Positions 56,007 through 64,000 of a DNA stretch of 64,000 nucleotides are shown here, piece by piece. The number at the start of each line of letters is the position of its first letter. Position 1 is the stretch's first letter. The notes beneath the pieces were generated by a model. That model did no database searches, was not told where the DNA came from, and worked only from the letters and a program-made list of their open reading frames with translations. Source of the stretch: CAWCLK01 sp963796225 (GTDB lineage Bacteria; Actinomycetota; Nitriliruptoria; Nitriliruptorales; Nitriliruptoraceae); NCBI GenBank assembly GCA_963796225.1, contig CAWCLK010000026.1, forward strand, positions 7,188 to 71,187, read 5' to 3'. The translations under genes were made by a program, and so were the position numbers.

Positions 56007-58465
56007 GCCGGCACCTCCGCGTCCTCGACGACGGCCACGGTGACGCGCACCGCCTCGGCGAGGTCACCGAGCTCGGTTGCCGCCACGCCCTCGGCGTGGC
56101 TGGGCACCCACACGGTGCCCGGGGCCTGGTCGGCGGTCACGCGCGCGGGCAGCCGCACGCTGCCCGCCGGGCCGGTGACCTCGACGAGGTCACCCGGCGA
56201 CACGTCGGCCGCGTCGGCGTCCTCGGGGTGCAGGGCGACCCACGGGTCCCGGGCCGTGGCCATCAGGTCCGGGGCGTTGGCCAGCAGCGGGGTGGGCTCG
56301 AGCAGCAGCGGCGAGGTGGTCAGCACCAGGCCCTCGGGCTGCTCGGCGTCGTCGCCGTCCTCGGCCGCGTCGTCACCGTCGGGCACGGCCACCGCGGGCC
56401 AGTCCCGGGCGGTGTCCCGCGGCGCGAGGCCGGCCATGTCGGCGCGCAGGCCGTCGAGGTCGTGGAAGCCGAGGTCGCCGCCCAGCAGGCCGGCGACCTG
56501 CACCAGGATCTCCCAGTCGTCCTGGACCAGCTGCGGTCCCTCGACGGCGAGGCTGAACTGCTGGTGCCGGCCCTCCCAGTCGGTGCGGGTGCCCGCACGC
56601 TCCTGCGAGGCGGTCACCGGCAGCACGACGTCGGCCAGCTCGGTGGTGGCGGTCGAGGCCGTCTCGTGGCAGACCACGAAGGCCTTGGTCAGGGCCTTGG
56701 TCACGAGCTCGGGCGACGCGGCATCCCGGACCAGGTCGACGTCGAGCAGGTAGAGGACCTTCACCTTGCCGGCGGCGGCGTCGGTGAGGATGGCGTGCAG
56801 GTCCCGCCCCGCCGCCTCGGGCAGCTCGCCCCAGGCCTCGGTGACGGCGGCGCGGTCGGCGTCGTCGTCCAGGCGGCGGCCACCGGGCAGGGCGCCCGGG
56901 AGCAGGCCCGCCTCGAGGTGGCCACGGGTGTTGGATCCCCGCGGCACCCAGGCGACCTTCCCGCCGACGGCGTCGGCCAGGCGGCCGGCCGCGGCCAGGG
57001 CCCCGGCCGGGGCGCGTTCGCCGACGAGCACGACCGGCGCCCCGTCGCCGCGCAGCGCGCCGACGACGTCGTCGAGGTGCGGGGCGGCGTAGCCGGAGGA
57101 CGCGGCCAGGTCGGCCAGGGAGGAGACACCGGCGGCACGGGCCAGCGCGGCCAGGGCACCGGTCTCGCCGCCGAGCTCGGTCGGCAGGCGACGCCAGGCG
57201 TACTCCTCGAGCGAGCCAGCCCGGGGGCCGACGGGCACGATCTTCGCCGTGTGCTTGCGCCACGCCTTGCGGATGCGCAGGTGGAGGATCGGCACCTCCT
57301 CCTCCGGGTCGAGCCCGACGGTGAGGATCACCGGGGCGCGCTCGACGTCGGCGTAGGTGGCGGTGTCGCGGCCGACCAGCGCCGACAGCGCCTCCGCCTC
57401 GTCGGCGGGCGCGAACCGGGTGCGCGAGTCGACGTCGTCGGTGCGCAGGATCGCGCGGGCGAGCTTCGAGGCGGCCCAGGCGTCCTCGTCGGGCAGGCGC
57501 GAGCCGGCGACCAGGGCGGACGGCTTCAGGTTGCCCTCGTCGTCACGCAGGGCCCGGGTGACCGCCATCAGGGCCTCGGCCCACGTGGCCTGCTCGCCAC
57601 CGACCAGCGGCGTGGTGAGCCGACCGGGTGCGGTGAGGTGGCCGTAGCCGAAGCGGCCACGGTCGCAGTTCCACATCTCGTTGGTGGCCATGTTCGTGCG
57701 GGCGAGCTGCCGTTCGACGTGGCCACGCCGCGACTGGACGGTCAGCGAGCAGCCGGCCGAGCAGTGGTCGCAGACGCTCGGGGCGCTGCGCAGGTCGAAC
57801 GGGCGCGACTTGAACCGGTAGGCGGTCGAGGTCAGCGCCCCGACCGGGCAGATCTGGATGACGTTGCCCGAGAAGTAGGACTCGTAGGGCTCGTCCTCGT
57901 AGATGGCGACCTGCTCGAGCGCGCCGCGTTCGAACAGCTCGATGAACGGGTCGCCGGAGATCTGGTCGGAGAACCGGGTGCAGCGGGCACACAGCACGCA
58001 GCGCTCGCGGTCGAGCAGCACCTGCGCGGAGACCGCCACCGGCTTGTCGTACCGGCGCTTCTCGTCGATGAACCGGGAGTGATGGCTCCCGTTGCTCATC
58101 GCCTGGTCCTGCAGGGGGCACTCGCCGCCCTTGTCGCACATCGGGCAGTCGAGTGGGTGGTTGATCAGCAGGAACTCGAGCTGGCCCTTCTGGGCCTTCT
58201 CGGCCACGTCCGAGGTCATCTGGGTGTGGACCACCCAGCCGTCGGAGGCCTCGGTGGTGCAGGCGGTCATCGGCTTGGGCGGACCGCCCTCGATGTCGAC
58301 CAGGCACTGCCGGCAGGCACCGACCGGGTCGAGCAACGGGTGGTCGCAGAAGCGCGGGATGATGATGCCCAGCTGCTCGGCGGCACGGATGATCAGCGTC
58401 CCCTTGGGGACGGTCACCTCCTTGCCGTCGATCGTCAGCGTGACGGTGTCAGGGGCGTCGCTCAC
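56003..58465 (-). CDS. nuoG: NADH-quinone oxidoreductase subunit G
   Basis: Large iron-sulfur subunit, 820 residues. The N-terminal [2Fe-2S] domain has FCDHPLLDPVGACRQCLVDI. The next cluster region INHPLDCPMCDKGGECPLQD includes the His ligand. CVLCARCTRF with CPVGALT carries the following [4Fe-4S] cluster, and VCDHCSAGCSLTVQSRRGH begins the molybdopterin-like domain, which no longer binds molybdenum. The end has a Mo-co-like beta domain (PGDLVEVTGPAGSVRLPARV). GTG 58465 is used. Unique to operon 2. Confidence 0.96.
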   Translation of the reverse strand: MSDAPDTVTLTIDGKEVTVPKGTLIIRAAEQLGIIIPRFCDHPLLDPVGACRQCLVDIEGGPPKPMTACTTEASDGWVVHTQMTSDVAEKAQKGQLEFLLINHPLDCPMCDKGGECPLQDQAMSNGSHHSRFIDEKRRYDKPVAVSAQVLLDRERCVLCARCTRFSDQISGDPFIELFERGALEQVAIYEDEPYESYFSGNVIQICPVGALTSTAYRFKSRPFDLRSAPSVCDHCSAGCSLTVQSRRGHVERQLARTNMATNEMWNCDRGRFGYGHLTAPGRLTTPLVGGEQATWAEALMAVTRALRDDEGNLKPSALVAGSRLPDEDAWAASKLARAILRTDDVDSRTRFAPADEAEALSALVGRDTATYADVERAPVILTVGLDPEEEVPILHLRIRKAWRKHTAKIVPVGPRAGSLEEYAWRRLPTELGGETGALAALARAAGVSSLADLAASSGYAAPHLDDVVGALRGDGAPVVLVGERAPAGALAAAGRLADAVGGKVAWVPRGSNTRGHLEAGLLPGALPGGRRLDDDADRAAVTEAWGELPEAAGRDLHAILTDAAAGKVKVLYLLDVDLVRDAASPELVTKALTKAFVVCHETASTATTELADVVLPVTASQERAGTRTDWEGRHQQFSLAVEGPQLVQDDWEILVQVAGLLGGDLGFHDLDGLRADMAGLAPRDTARDWPAVAVPDGDDAAEDGDDAEQPEGLVLTTSPLLLEPTPLLANAPDLMATARDPWVALHPEDADAADVSPGDLVEVTGPAGSVRLPARVTADQAPGTVWVPSHAEGVAATELGDLAEAVRVTVAVVEDAEVPA

Positions 58466-58467
58466 AG

Positions 58468-59811
58468 TCAGACTCCTGCCGTGGCGAGGTCGGTGTCCGC
58501 GTGGTAGGCGGTGGCACTGGCCGTGCGCAGGCTCACCTGGCCGGCCGGCAGGCGACCACCGCTGCGGATCAGGTGCTCGTACTCGTCGCGGAAGTACTTC
58601 AGGGAGGACAGCACGGGGCTGGTCAGGGCGTCCCCGAGCGCGCAGAAGGAGCGCCCGAAGATGTTGCCCATCATGTCCTCGAGCAGGTCGAGGTCCTCCA
58701 TGCGGCCGCGGCCACCGAGGATGCGCTCGTAGACCTGCGCCGCCCAGTAGCCGCCCTCGCGGCAGGGGGTGCACTTGCCGCAGGACTCGTGCTCGTAGAA
58801 CTTCACGTAGCGGTAGGCGGTCTCGACCGCCGAGGTGCGGTCGGAGTGCAGCATCAGCGCGCCGGTGCCGAGCAGCGACCCGGCCTCGGAGATCGACTCG
58901 AAGTCGTAGCCGAGGTCGACGTGGTCGGCGGTCAGCATCGGCGTCGACGACCCGCCGGGGAAGAAGAACTTCAGCTCGCGGCCCTCGAGCATCCCGCCCG
59001 CGGCCTCGATCATCTCGCGGATCGGGGTGCCCAGCGCGAACTCGTAGTTGCCGGGGCGCTTGACCTCACCGGAGATGCACATCAGCTTCGGGCCCGGGGA
59101 CTTCTCGGTCCCCCACTGGCGGTACCAGTCGGCGCCGTGCTGCAGGATGTAGGCCACGGAGGTGACGCTCTCGACGTTGTTGACCGTCGTCGGGCAGCCG
59201 TACACGCCGTGGGCCGCCGGGAACGGCGGGCGCAGCCGCGGCTGGCCCCGGCGCCCCTCGAGCGAGTCGAGCAGCGCGGTCTCCTCGCCGCAGATGTAGG
59301 CGGCCGCCCCGCGGTGCAGCACGATGTCGACGCGCTTGCCCGACCCGAAGATGTCCTCGCCGAGGTAGCCCTTGGCGTAGGCCTGCTCGATGGCCCGGCG
59401 CAGCACACGCGACGACCAGCCGAACTCGCCCCGCAGGTAGACGAAGGCCATCTCGGACTGGATCGCCAGGCACGAGGCGATGATGCCCTCGATGAGGCTG
59501 TGGGGGTCCCGCTCCATCAGGGGGCGGTCCTTGAAGGTGCCCGGTTCGGATTCGTCGGCGTTGACGACGAGGTAGACGGGCTTGCCCGTCCCCTGCGCCA
59601 CGAAGGAGAACTTCAGGCCCGTCGGGAAGCCGGCGCCGCCCCGGCCACGCAGGCCGGAGTCCTTCAGCACCTGGATCATGTCCTCGGGCGACATCTCCAG
59701 TGCCGTGCGCGCACCGGCGTACCCGCCGTGCTGCTCGAACACGTCGATGTCGCGGACGTTCTCGACCTCGTAGCGGGCCGAGAGCACCGAGACCGGTCCG
59801 GTCTGCCCCAT
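58468..59811 (-). CDS. nuoF: NADH-quinone oxidoreductase subunit F
   Basis: NADH- and FMN-binding subunit, 447 residues: GLRGRGGAGFPTGLKFSF (NADH/FMN loop), VNADESEPGTFKDRPLMERD, AAYICGEETALLDSLEGRRG, and the [4Fe-4S] site ESCGKCTPCREGGYW with the fourth Cys in FCALGDALTSPVL. Its presence with E and G gives complex I copy 2 the NADH dehydrogenase module. Confidence 0.97.
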   Translation of the reverse strand: MGQTGPVSVLSARYEVENVRDIDVFEQHGGYAGARTALEMSPEDMIQVLKDSGLRGRGGAGFPTGLKFSFVAQGTGKPVYLVVNADESEPGTFKDRPLMERDPHSLIEGIIASCLAIQSEMAFVYLRGEFGWSSRVLRRAIEQAYAKGYLGEDIFGSGKRVDIVLHRGAAAYICGEETALLDSLEGRRGQPRLRPPFPAAHGVYGCPTTVNNVESVTSVAYILQHGADWYRQWGTEKSPGPKLMCISGEVKRPGNYEFALGTPIREMIEAAGGMLEGRELKFFFPGGSSTPMLTADHVDLGYDFESISEAGSLLGTGALMLHSDRTSAVETAYRYVKFYEHESCGKCTPCREGGYWAAQVYERILGGRGRMEDLDLLEDMMGNIFGRSFCALGDALTSPVLSSLKYFRDEYEHLIRSGGRLPAGQVSLRTASATAYHADTDLATAGV

Positions 59812-59813
59812 GA

Positions 59814-61047
59814 TCAGGACTCCTCTTCGGCGGCGCCGTCCGGACGGGCGGCGTCATCGTCACGAGTCGCAGCCGGCCGTTCGCCGCCGGACTCCCTTCG
59901 CGGACTCGTCGTCGGCGTCGGTGACGTCGGCCTGCTCGGCGTGGCGCTGCTCGACCGTCGAGCCACCGGCCGGGGCACCCGCGGCACCGCTGGCGGTGGA
60001 CTGGTCGTCGAGTGCCGGGTTGGCCTCGTCGGGGTCGGGCGCCGGGCGCGCCCGGCTCGGGAGCGGTGGTGCCCTCCGGGGACGGACGCTCGTCGCCGGG
60101 TTCGGGCAGGGTGGCGTTGCCGGCCTCGTGCCGGGTCGCGCCCCGTCGCCGGCAGGCTGGTGTCGGTCACGTCGGTGGTGGCGCCGGAGGTGTCGGGTTC
60201 GGCGGTGGCGTCGGGGTGGTGCTCGCCGTCGGCCATCAGCGGGCTCACCTCGGAGTCGGTCGGCGCGGGCTGGCCGGCCATGGCCGCCGACGCTCCTCGC
60301 GCGCCGAAGGCCTCGGCGAAGAGCTCGCCGCCGTGGCCGCCCGGGTCACCGCCGGGGGCGGTGACCGGGATGTCGGTCTCGCCGGTCTTGTAGGCCGGCG
60401 GGACCGCGTGGTCGGCGACCGAGTGGCGTGCCGCGGCGATGTTGGCCGCCAGGAAGGCGTCGTTGGCGCCGGACAGCTCGCGTTCGACCTCGCGGAAGCT
60501 GGGGGCGGGCTCGCCGGACCAGCTGGACACCGGCGGGGTCCCCTTGCGGCAGCCGTCGAGCAGGCGGTCGGCCTCGTCGTCGGTCAGCGGGCCGTACATC
60601 TCGTAGTTGACCTGCACCACCGGGGCGGCGTCGCAGATCCCGAGGCACTCGGCCTCCTCGATGGAGACCTGCGTGTCCTCGTCGGTCAGCTGGCCCGCCG
60701 AGCGCGTCGCGGTAGCGGTCGAAGATCGTCTGGCCGCCGGCGACCTGGCAGGTCGGGTTGCAGCAGACGCTGAGCAGGTAGTCGCCGACGGGGCGCCGCT
60801 TGAACATCGTGTAGAAGGTCGCCACGGCGCCGACCTCGGCCTTGGTCAGGGCCAGCCGGGTGGCGCAGAAGGCGATGCCCTCCTCGGACACGTAGCCGTG
60901 CTCGGACTGCACCAGGTGCAGCAGCGGCAGCAGCGCCGACCGGGCCACCGGGTACCGGCGGACCAGCTGGTCGGCGGTCGCCACGAACTCGTCGGAGAAC
61001 GTCATCTCGCGGGTCTCTTCGGTCACGGGATTCGCCTCGGCGCTCAT
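59814..61047 (-). CDS. nuoE: NADH-quinone oxidoreductase subunit E with long disordered tail (four frame breaks)
   Basis: The thioredoxin-like [2Fe-2S] domain (about residues 1-165) has VCCNPTCQVAGG and, after a break near 60692, CLGICDAAPVVQVNYEMYGP. Removing one base there restores GGQLTDEDTQVSIEEAECLG. The following 230 residues are an Ala/Pro/Glu-rich tail that switches frame three more times, near 60134, 60050 and 59895. Each switch is cured by deleting one base of a G/C run, giving acidic text such as RHEAGNATLPEPGDERPSPE and DPDEANPALDDQSTASGAAG. Four deletions restore exactly 410 codons. NuoE is normally 160-250 residues. ATG 61047 overlaps the nuoD stop (ATGA). Confidence 0.88.
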
Positions 61048-62345
61048 CGATCCACCCCGCCCATGACGGGGTCCAGCGACGCCACGACGACGATCACGTC
61101 GGCCACCGAGTGGCCGCGCGACATCGCGTCGGAGGCCTGCAGCCCGACGAACGAGGGGTCGCGCACGTGCACGCGGTACGGCTTGTTCGTGCCCGTGGAG
61201 GTGATGGCGAAGCCCAGCTCGCCGCGGGGCGACTCGACCGCGGAGTACACCTGGCCGGCGGGGACCGTGAAGCCCTGGGTCACCAGCTTGAAGTGGTTGA
61301 TCAGGGCCTCCATCGATTCGCCCATGATGTGGCGGATGTAGGCCGGGTCGTTGCCGATGCCGTCGGGGCCGATGGCCTGCTGGCTGGGCCACGCGATGCG
61401 CTTGTCGGCGACCATCACCGGGCCGGTGGGCAGGCTGTCGAGCGCCTGCTCGACGATGCGCAGCGACTGGCGCATCTCGCCGAACCGCACGAGGAAGCGG
61501 GCGTAGCTGTCGCCGGCGCCCTCGGTCACCACGTCGAAGTCGTACTGCTCGATGTTGCAGTACGGCTGGGCCTTGCGCAGGTCCCACGGCACCCCGGCGG
61601 CACGCAGCATCGGCCCGGTCAGCCCGAACCGCTCGCAGTCCTCGCGCCCGATGACGCCGATGTCGACCAGGCGGCCGACCCACACCGGGTTGCGCTGCAG
61701 CAGCTGCTCGTACTCGGCGATCTTGCCGTACAGCAGCTTCACCAGCGCCCGGCAGCGTTCCTCGAAGTCGTCGGTGACGTCGTTGGCCAGGCCGCCGGGG
61801 CGGATGTAGGCGTGGTTCATGCGCAGCCCGGACTGCGACTCGAACAGGTCCAGGATGTGCTCGCGCTCGCGGAAGCCCGACGTCATCATCGTGGTCGAGC
61901 CGAGCTCCATGCCGCCCGTCGCGGCCCACACCAGGTGGGAGGCGATGCGGTTGAACTCGGTGAGGATGACGCGCACCGCCTGGGCGCGTTCGGGCACCTC
62001 GACGTCCAGGAGCTTCTCGACGCCGAGGCTGTAGGCCAGCTCGTTGAACAGCGGCGACAGGTAGTCCATGCGCGTGAAGAACGTGCAGCCCTGGACCCAG
62101 GTGCGGAACTCGGCGTTCTTCTCGATGCCGGTGTGCAGGTAGCCGACGACCGGCGTGACCTTCGTGACGGTCTCGCCCTGCAGCTCGAGGACCAGGCGCA
62201 GCACGCCGTGGGTCGAGGGGTGCTGCGGGCCCATGTTGACGGTCAGCGAGCTGTCGCCGATGGCGTCCTGGATGGACTCCCAGTCGGCCCCGTCGACCCA
62301 GACCTCGCGGGCCTGGTCGGCGTCGGTGTGGTCGGTGGTCGACAT
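61044..62345 (-). CDS. nuoD: NADH-quinone oxidoreductase subunit D (complex I copy 2)
   Basis: 49-kDa subunit, 433 residues, with the canonical quinone loop NMGPQHPSTHGVLRLVLELQ, HTGIEKNAEFRTWVQGCTFF, RIASHLVWAATGGMELGSTT, and the C-terminal ADVIVVVASLDPVMGGVDR. Normal length. It overlaps nuoE and nuoC at its ends. Confidence 0.97.
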   Translation of the reverse strand: MSTTDHTDADQAREVWVDGADWESIQDAIGDSSLTVNMGPQHPSTHGVLRLVLELQGETVTKVTPVVGYLHTGIEKNAEFRTWVQGCTFFTRMDYLSPLFNELAYSLGVEKLLDVEVPERAQAVRVILTEFNRIASHLVWAATGGMELGSTTMMTSGFREREHILDLFESQSGLRMNHAYIRPGGLANDVTDDFEERCRALVKLLYGKIAEYEQLLQRNPVWVGRLVDIGVIGREDCERFGLTGPMLRAAGVPWDLRKAQPYCNIEQYDFDVVTEGAGDSYARFLVRFGEMRQSLRIVEQALDSLPTGPVMVADKRIAWPSQQAIGPDGIGNDPAYIRHIMGESMEALINHFKLVTQGFTVPAGQVYSAVESPRGELGFAITSTGTNKPYRVHVRDPSFVGLQASDAMSRGHSVADVIVVVASLDPVMGGVDR

Positions 62346-63101
62346 CAGCTGTCCCCTCCGACGATCTCGCGCAGGTCGCGCCGCTGCGGCGGCGGGATGA
62401 ACTTGTCGTGCTCGTAGTCGATGTTCACGCCGCCCAGCGGGTAGTCCTTGCGGTGCGGGTGACCGACCCAGTCCTCGGGCATCAGGATCCGGTTGAGCCC
62501 CGGGTGGCCGACGAAGTCGACGCCGAACATGTCGAAGACCTCGCGCTCGTGCCAGTTGGCCGTCGGGAACAGGTCCACGACGCTGGGCACCGACGGGGCG
62601 TCGTCGGGCAGGCCCACGGACACGCGGAACCAGTGGTTGCGGTCCAGCGAGCGCAGGATGTACAGGACCTCGATGACGCCCTCGTCACGCGAGACGCGGT
62701 ACTCGGGCCAGCCGGTGGTCGACGGCTGCCGTTCGATCACGTGGTCGCCGGCGGGCCAGTGCACGCCCCCCAGGTCCGCCAGCGAGAGGCAGCACAGCTG
62801 CTCGTCGTCGCGGGCGAAGGCGAGCAGGTCGTGGACCTGCTCGGCCGTGACGTGGATCGTCAGCTCGCCGTGGGTGATGTCGGAGGTGACGTCCGGGAAG
62901 CGCGAGGCGACGTGGTCGCGGATCATCTCGAGCGTCATCGGTTCGCCGTGCAGCCCCGGCAGCAGCCGGGGGCGCCGACGGTCGCCGACCGGGGTCGCGG
63001 CCGCCTCGGCGGCTTCGGACGCATCGTGCTCGGGCAGGTCCGCCAGCGCCTGGGCGTTGCCGGCCTCGACAACGGGCTGTCGGTGGTTCGTTCGTGGCCA
63101 T
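62345..63101 (-). CDS. nuoC: NADH-quinone oxidoreductase subunit C (complex I copy 2; one frame break)
   Basis: 30-kDa subunit. The core (from MTLEMIRDHVASRFPDV, 62938) has LFPTANWHEREVFDMFGVDF, NRILMPEDWVGHPHRKDYPL and the end QRRDLREIVGGDS. Upstream, an ATG at 63101, two bases after the nuoB stop, begins MATNEPPTA. Removing one base of a CCC run near 63075 continues as VVEAGNAQALADLPEHDASE into the core, giving 251 residues and closing the gap. I use the longer form. Confidence 0.9.
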
Positions 63102-63103
63102 GG

Positions 63104-63589
63104 TTACTTGGCCCCCTGCTCGGCGAAGGTCTCGCCGCGGATCTTGGCGTGCAGCTTCAGGATCCCGTCCATGAGCATCTCGGGGCGCGGCGGGCACCCC
63201 GGCACGTACATGTCGACCGGCACGACGTGGTCGACGCCCTGGACGATGGCGTAGTTGTTGAACATGCCGCCCGAGGTGGCGCACACGCCCATGGACAGCA
63301 CCCACTTGGGGTCGGACATCTGGTCGTAGATGCGGCGCAGCACCGGGGCCATCTTCTGGCTGACCCGGCCGGCGACGATCATCAGGTCGGCCTGGCGGGG
63401 CGAGGCCCGGAAGACCTCCATGCCGAAGCGCGAGATGTCGTGACGGGGTCCGCCCACGGTCATCATCTCGATGGCGCAGCAGGCCAGGCCGAAGGTGGCG
63501 GGCCACAGCGAGGCCGAGCGCGAGTAGTTGACGAACTTCTCGACGTTGGTCAGCAGGATGCCGCTCGGCAGCTTGTCCTCTAGTCCCAC
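63104..63589 (-). CDS. nuoB: NADH-quinone oxidoreductase subunit B (complex I copy 2)
   Basis: N2-cluster subunit, 161 residues: FGLACCAIEMMTVGGPRHDI (C37, C38), LSMGVCATSGGMFNNYA and YVPGCPPRPEMLMDGI. The GTG at 63589 has GGAGG six bases upstream and overlaps nuoA by ten bases. Confidence 0.96.
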   Translation of the reverse strand: MGLEDKLPSGILLTNVEKFVNYSRSASLWPATFGLACCAIEMMTVGGPRHDISRFGMEVFRASPRQADLMIVAGRVSQKMAPVLRRIYDQMSDPKWVLSMGVCATSGGMFNNYAIVQGVDHVVPVDMYVPGCPPRPEMLMDGILKLHAKIRGETFAEQGAK

Positions 63590-63939
63590 TTGAGGCCTCC
63601 TCGCCCGATCTCGTACACGAAGGCGATCACCAGCACGCCGAGGAACACGCCCATCTGGGCGATCCCGAACCACCCGAGCGACCGGTAGACGACGGCCCAC
63701 GGGTAGAGGAACACGGTCTCGATGTCGAAGATCAGGAACATCATCGCGACCATGTAGAACTTGACCGAGAAGCGCGTGCCCTTGACGTCGGCCAGCGGCA
63801 CGTTGCCGCACTCGTACGCCGACAGCTTGGTGGGGTTGGGGCGCGAGGGCCCGACCAGGCTGCTGACGGCGATGGAGCCCACCGCGAACGCGGACGCCAC
63901 CACGAACAGCAGGAGGATCGGCAGGTACTCGGACAGCAC
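63580..63939 (-). CDS. nuoA: NADH-quinone oxidoreductase subunit A (complex I copy 2)
   Basis: Three-helix subunit, 119 residues, with KLSAYECGNVPLADVKGTRF and MVAMMFLIFDIETVFLYPWA. First gene of the 14-gene operon. Only 61 bases upstream remain in the window, so the promoter may be outside. Confidence 0.96.
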   Translation of the reverse strand: MLSEYLPILLLFVVASAFAVGSIAVSSLVGPSRPNPTKLSAYECGNVPLADVKGTRFSVKFYMVAMMFLIFDIETVFLYPWAVVYRSLGWFGIAQMGVFLGVLVIAFVYEIGRGGLKWD

Positions 63940-64000
63940 TGCGGCTCCTGTTCTCGTGCGCTTGCCGGGTCGGCCGGGCGCGCCGGTCGTGCGCGTCGTG

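Overview
The window is very GC-rich chromosomal DNA from an actinobacterium. The ribosomal/RNA polymerase block has the order found in Mycobacterium (tRNA-Tyr, -Thr, -Met, rpmG, hadAB, tRNA-Trp, secE, nusG, rplK, rplA, rplJ, rplL, rpoB, rpoC), and RpoC, RpoB and EF-Tu have actinobacterial motifs. LGFP and cell-wall-binding-2 repeats, acidic tails on ribosomal proteins, and an extra EFG-less complex I operon suggest a deep lineage such as the Nitriliruptoria/Euzebya group. That placement is inference from gene content, not from a tree.

Layout. 1-17.4 kb (minus strand): rpoC (cut by the left edge), rpoB, rplL, rplJ, a lone receiver-domain protein, rplA, rplK, nusG, secE, tRNA-Trp, hadB, hadA, an IS110-family element (its transposase on plus), rpmG, tuf and tRNA-Met/Thr/Tyr. 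17.4-19.8 kb: a PD-(D/E)XK nuclease-like gene, yajQ and an MFS transporter. 19.9-24.4 kb (minus): a translationally coupled operon of a MauE-like protein, a MauD-like thioredoxin, a 21-residue ORF, a polytopic membrane protein, a small unknown protein, and a Tat-exported, 18-cysteine protein resembling the methylamine dehydrogenase light chain (MauA) fused to LGFP and cell-wall-binding repeats. 24.5-28.7 kb: a VTT/DedA-like membrane protein, metA, metY and htpX. 28.9-41.1 kb (minus): a complex I operon nuoABCDHIJKLMN without EFG. 41.3-46.5 kb: ung, a histidine phosphatase, an acyl-CoA dehydrogenase, a serine beta-lactamase-like hydrolase, a cyclic-nucleotide-binding-domain protein and a small lipoprotein. 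46.5-63.9 kb (minus): a complete second operon, nuoABCDEFGHIJKLMN, followed by a polyprenyl diphosphate synthase that probably makes the menaquinone side chain.

Most interesting. (1) The mau-like operon has disulfide-handling partners (MauE, MauD) but no heavy chain and no MauG in view, and its MauA-like domain is built into a wall-anchored protein. This looks like a cell-surface redox or quinone-cofactor protein rather than classical methylamine dehydrogenase. (2) A short repeat centred on GKSER-ARSKAKAAWVK occurs three times in the C-terminal extension of NuoI and once in that of NuoC of the EFG-less complex I, and nowhere in the second operon. (3) A divergent receiver protein sits inside the ribosomal-protein operon.

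Sequence quality. At least nine genes, including rpoB, rpoC, secE, nusG, nuoL, nuoC and nuoE, are each restored to a normal reading frame by removing one extra base (four in nuoE). This pattern fits residual insertion errors in the assembly better than real pseudogenes. Coordinates below span the restored genes.
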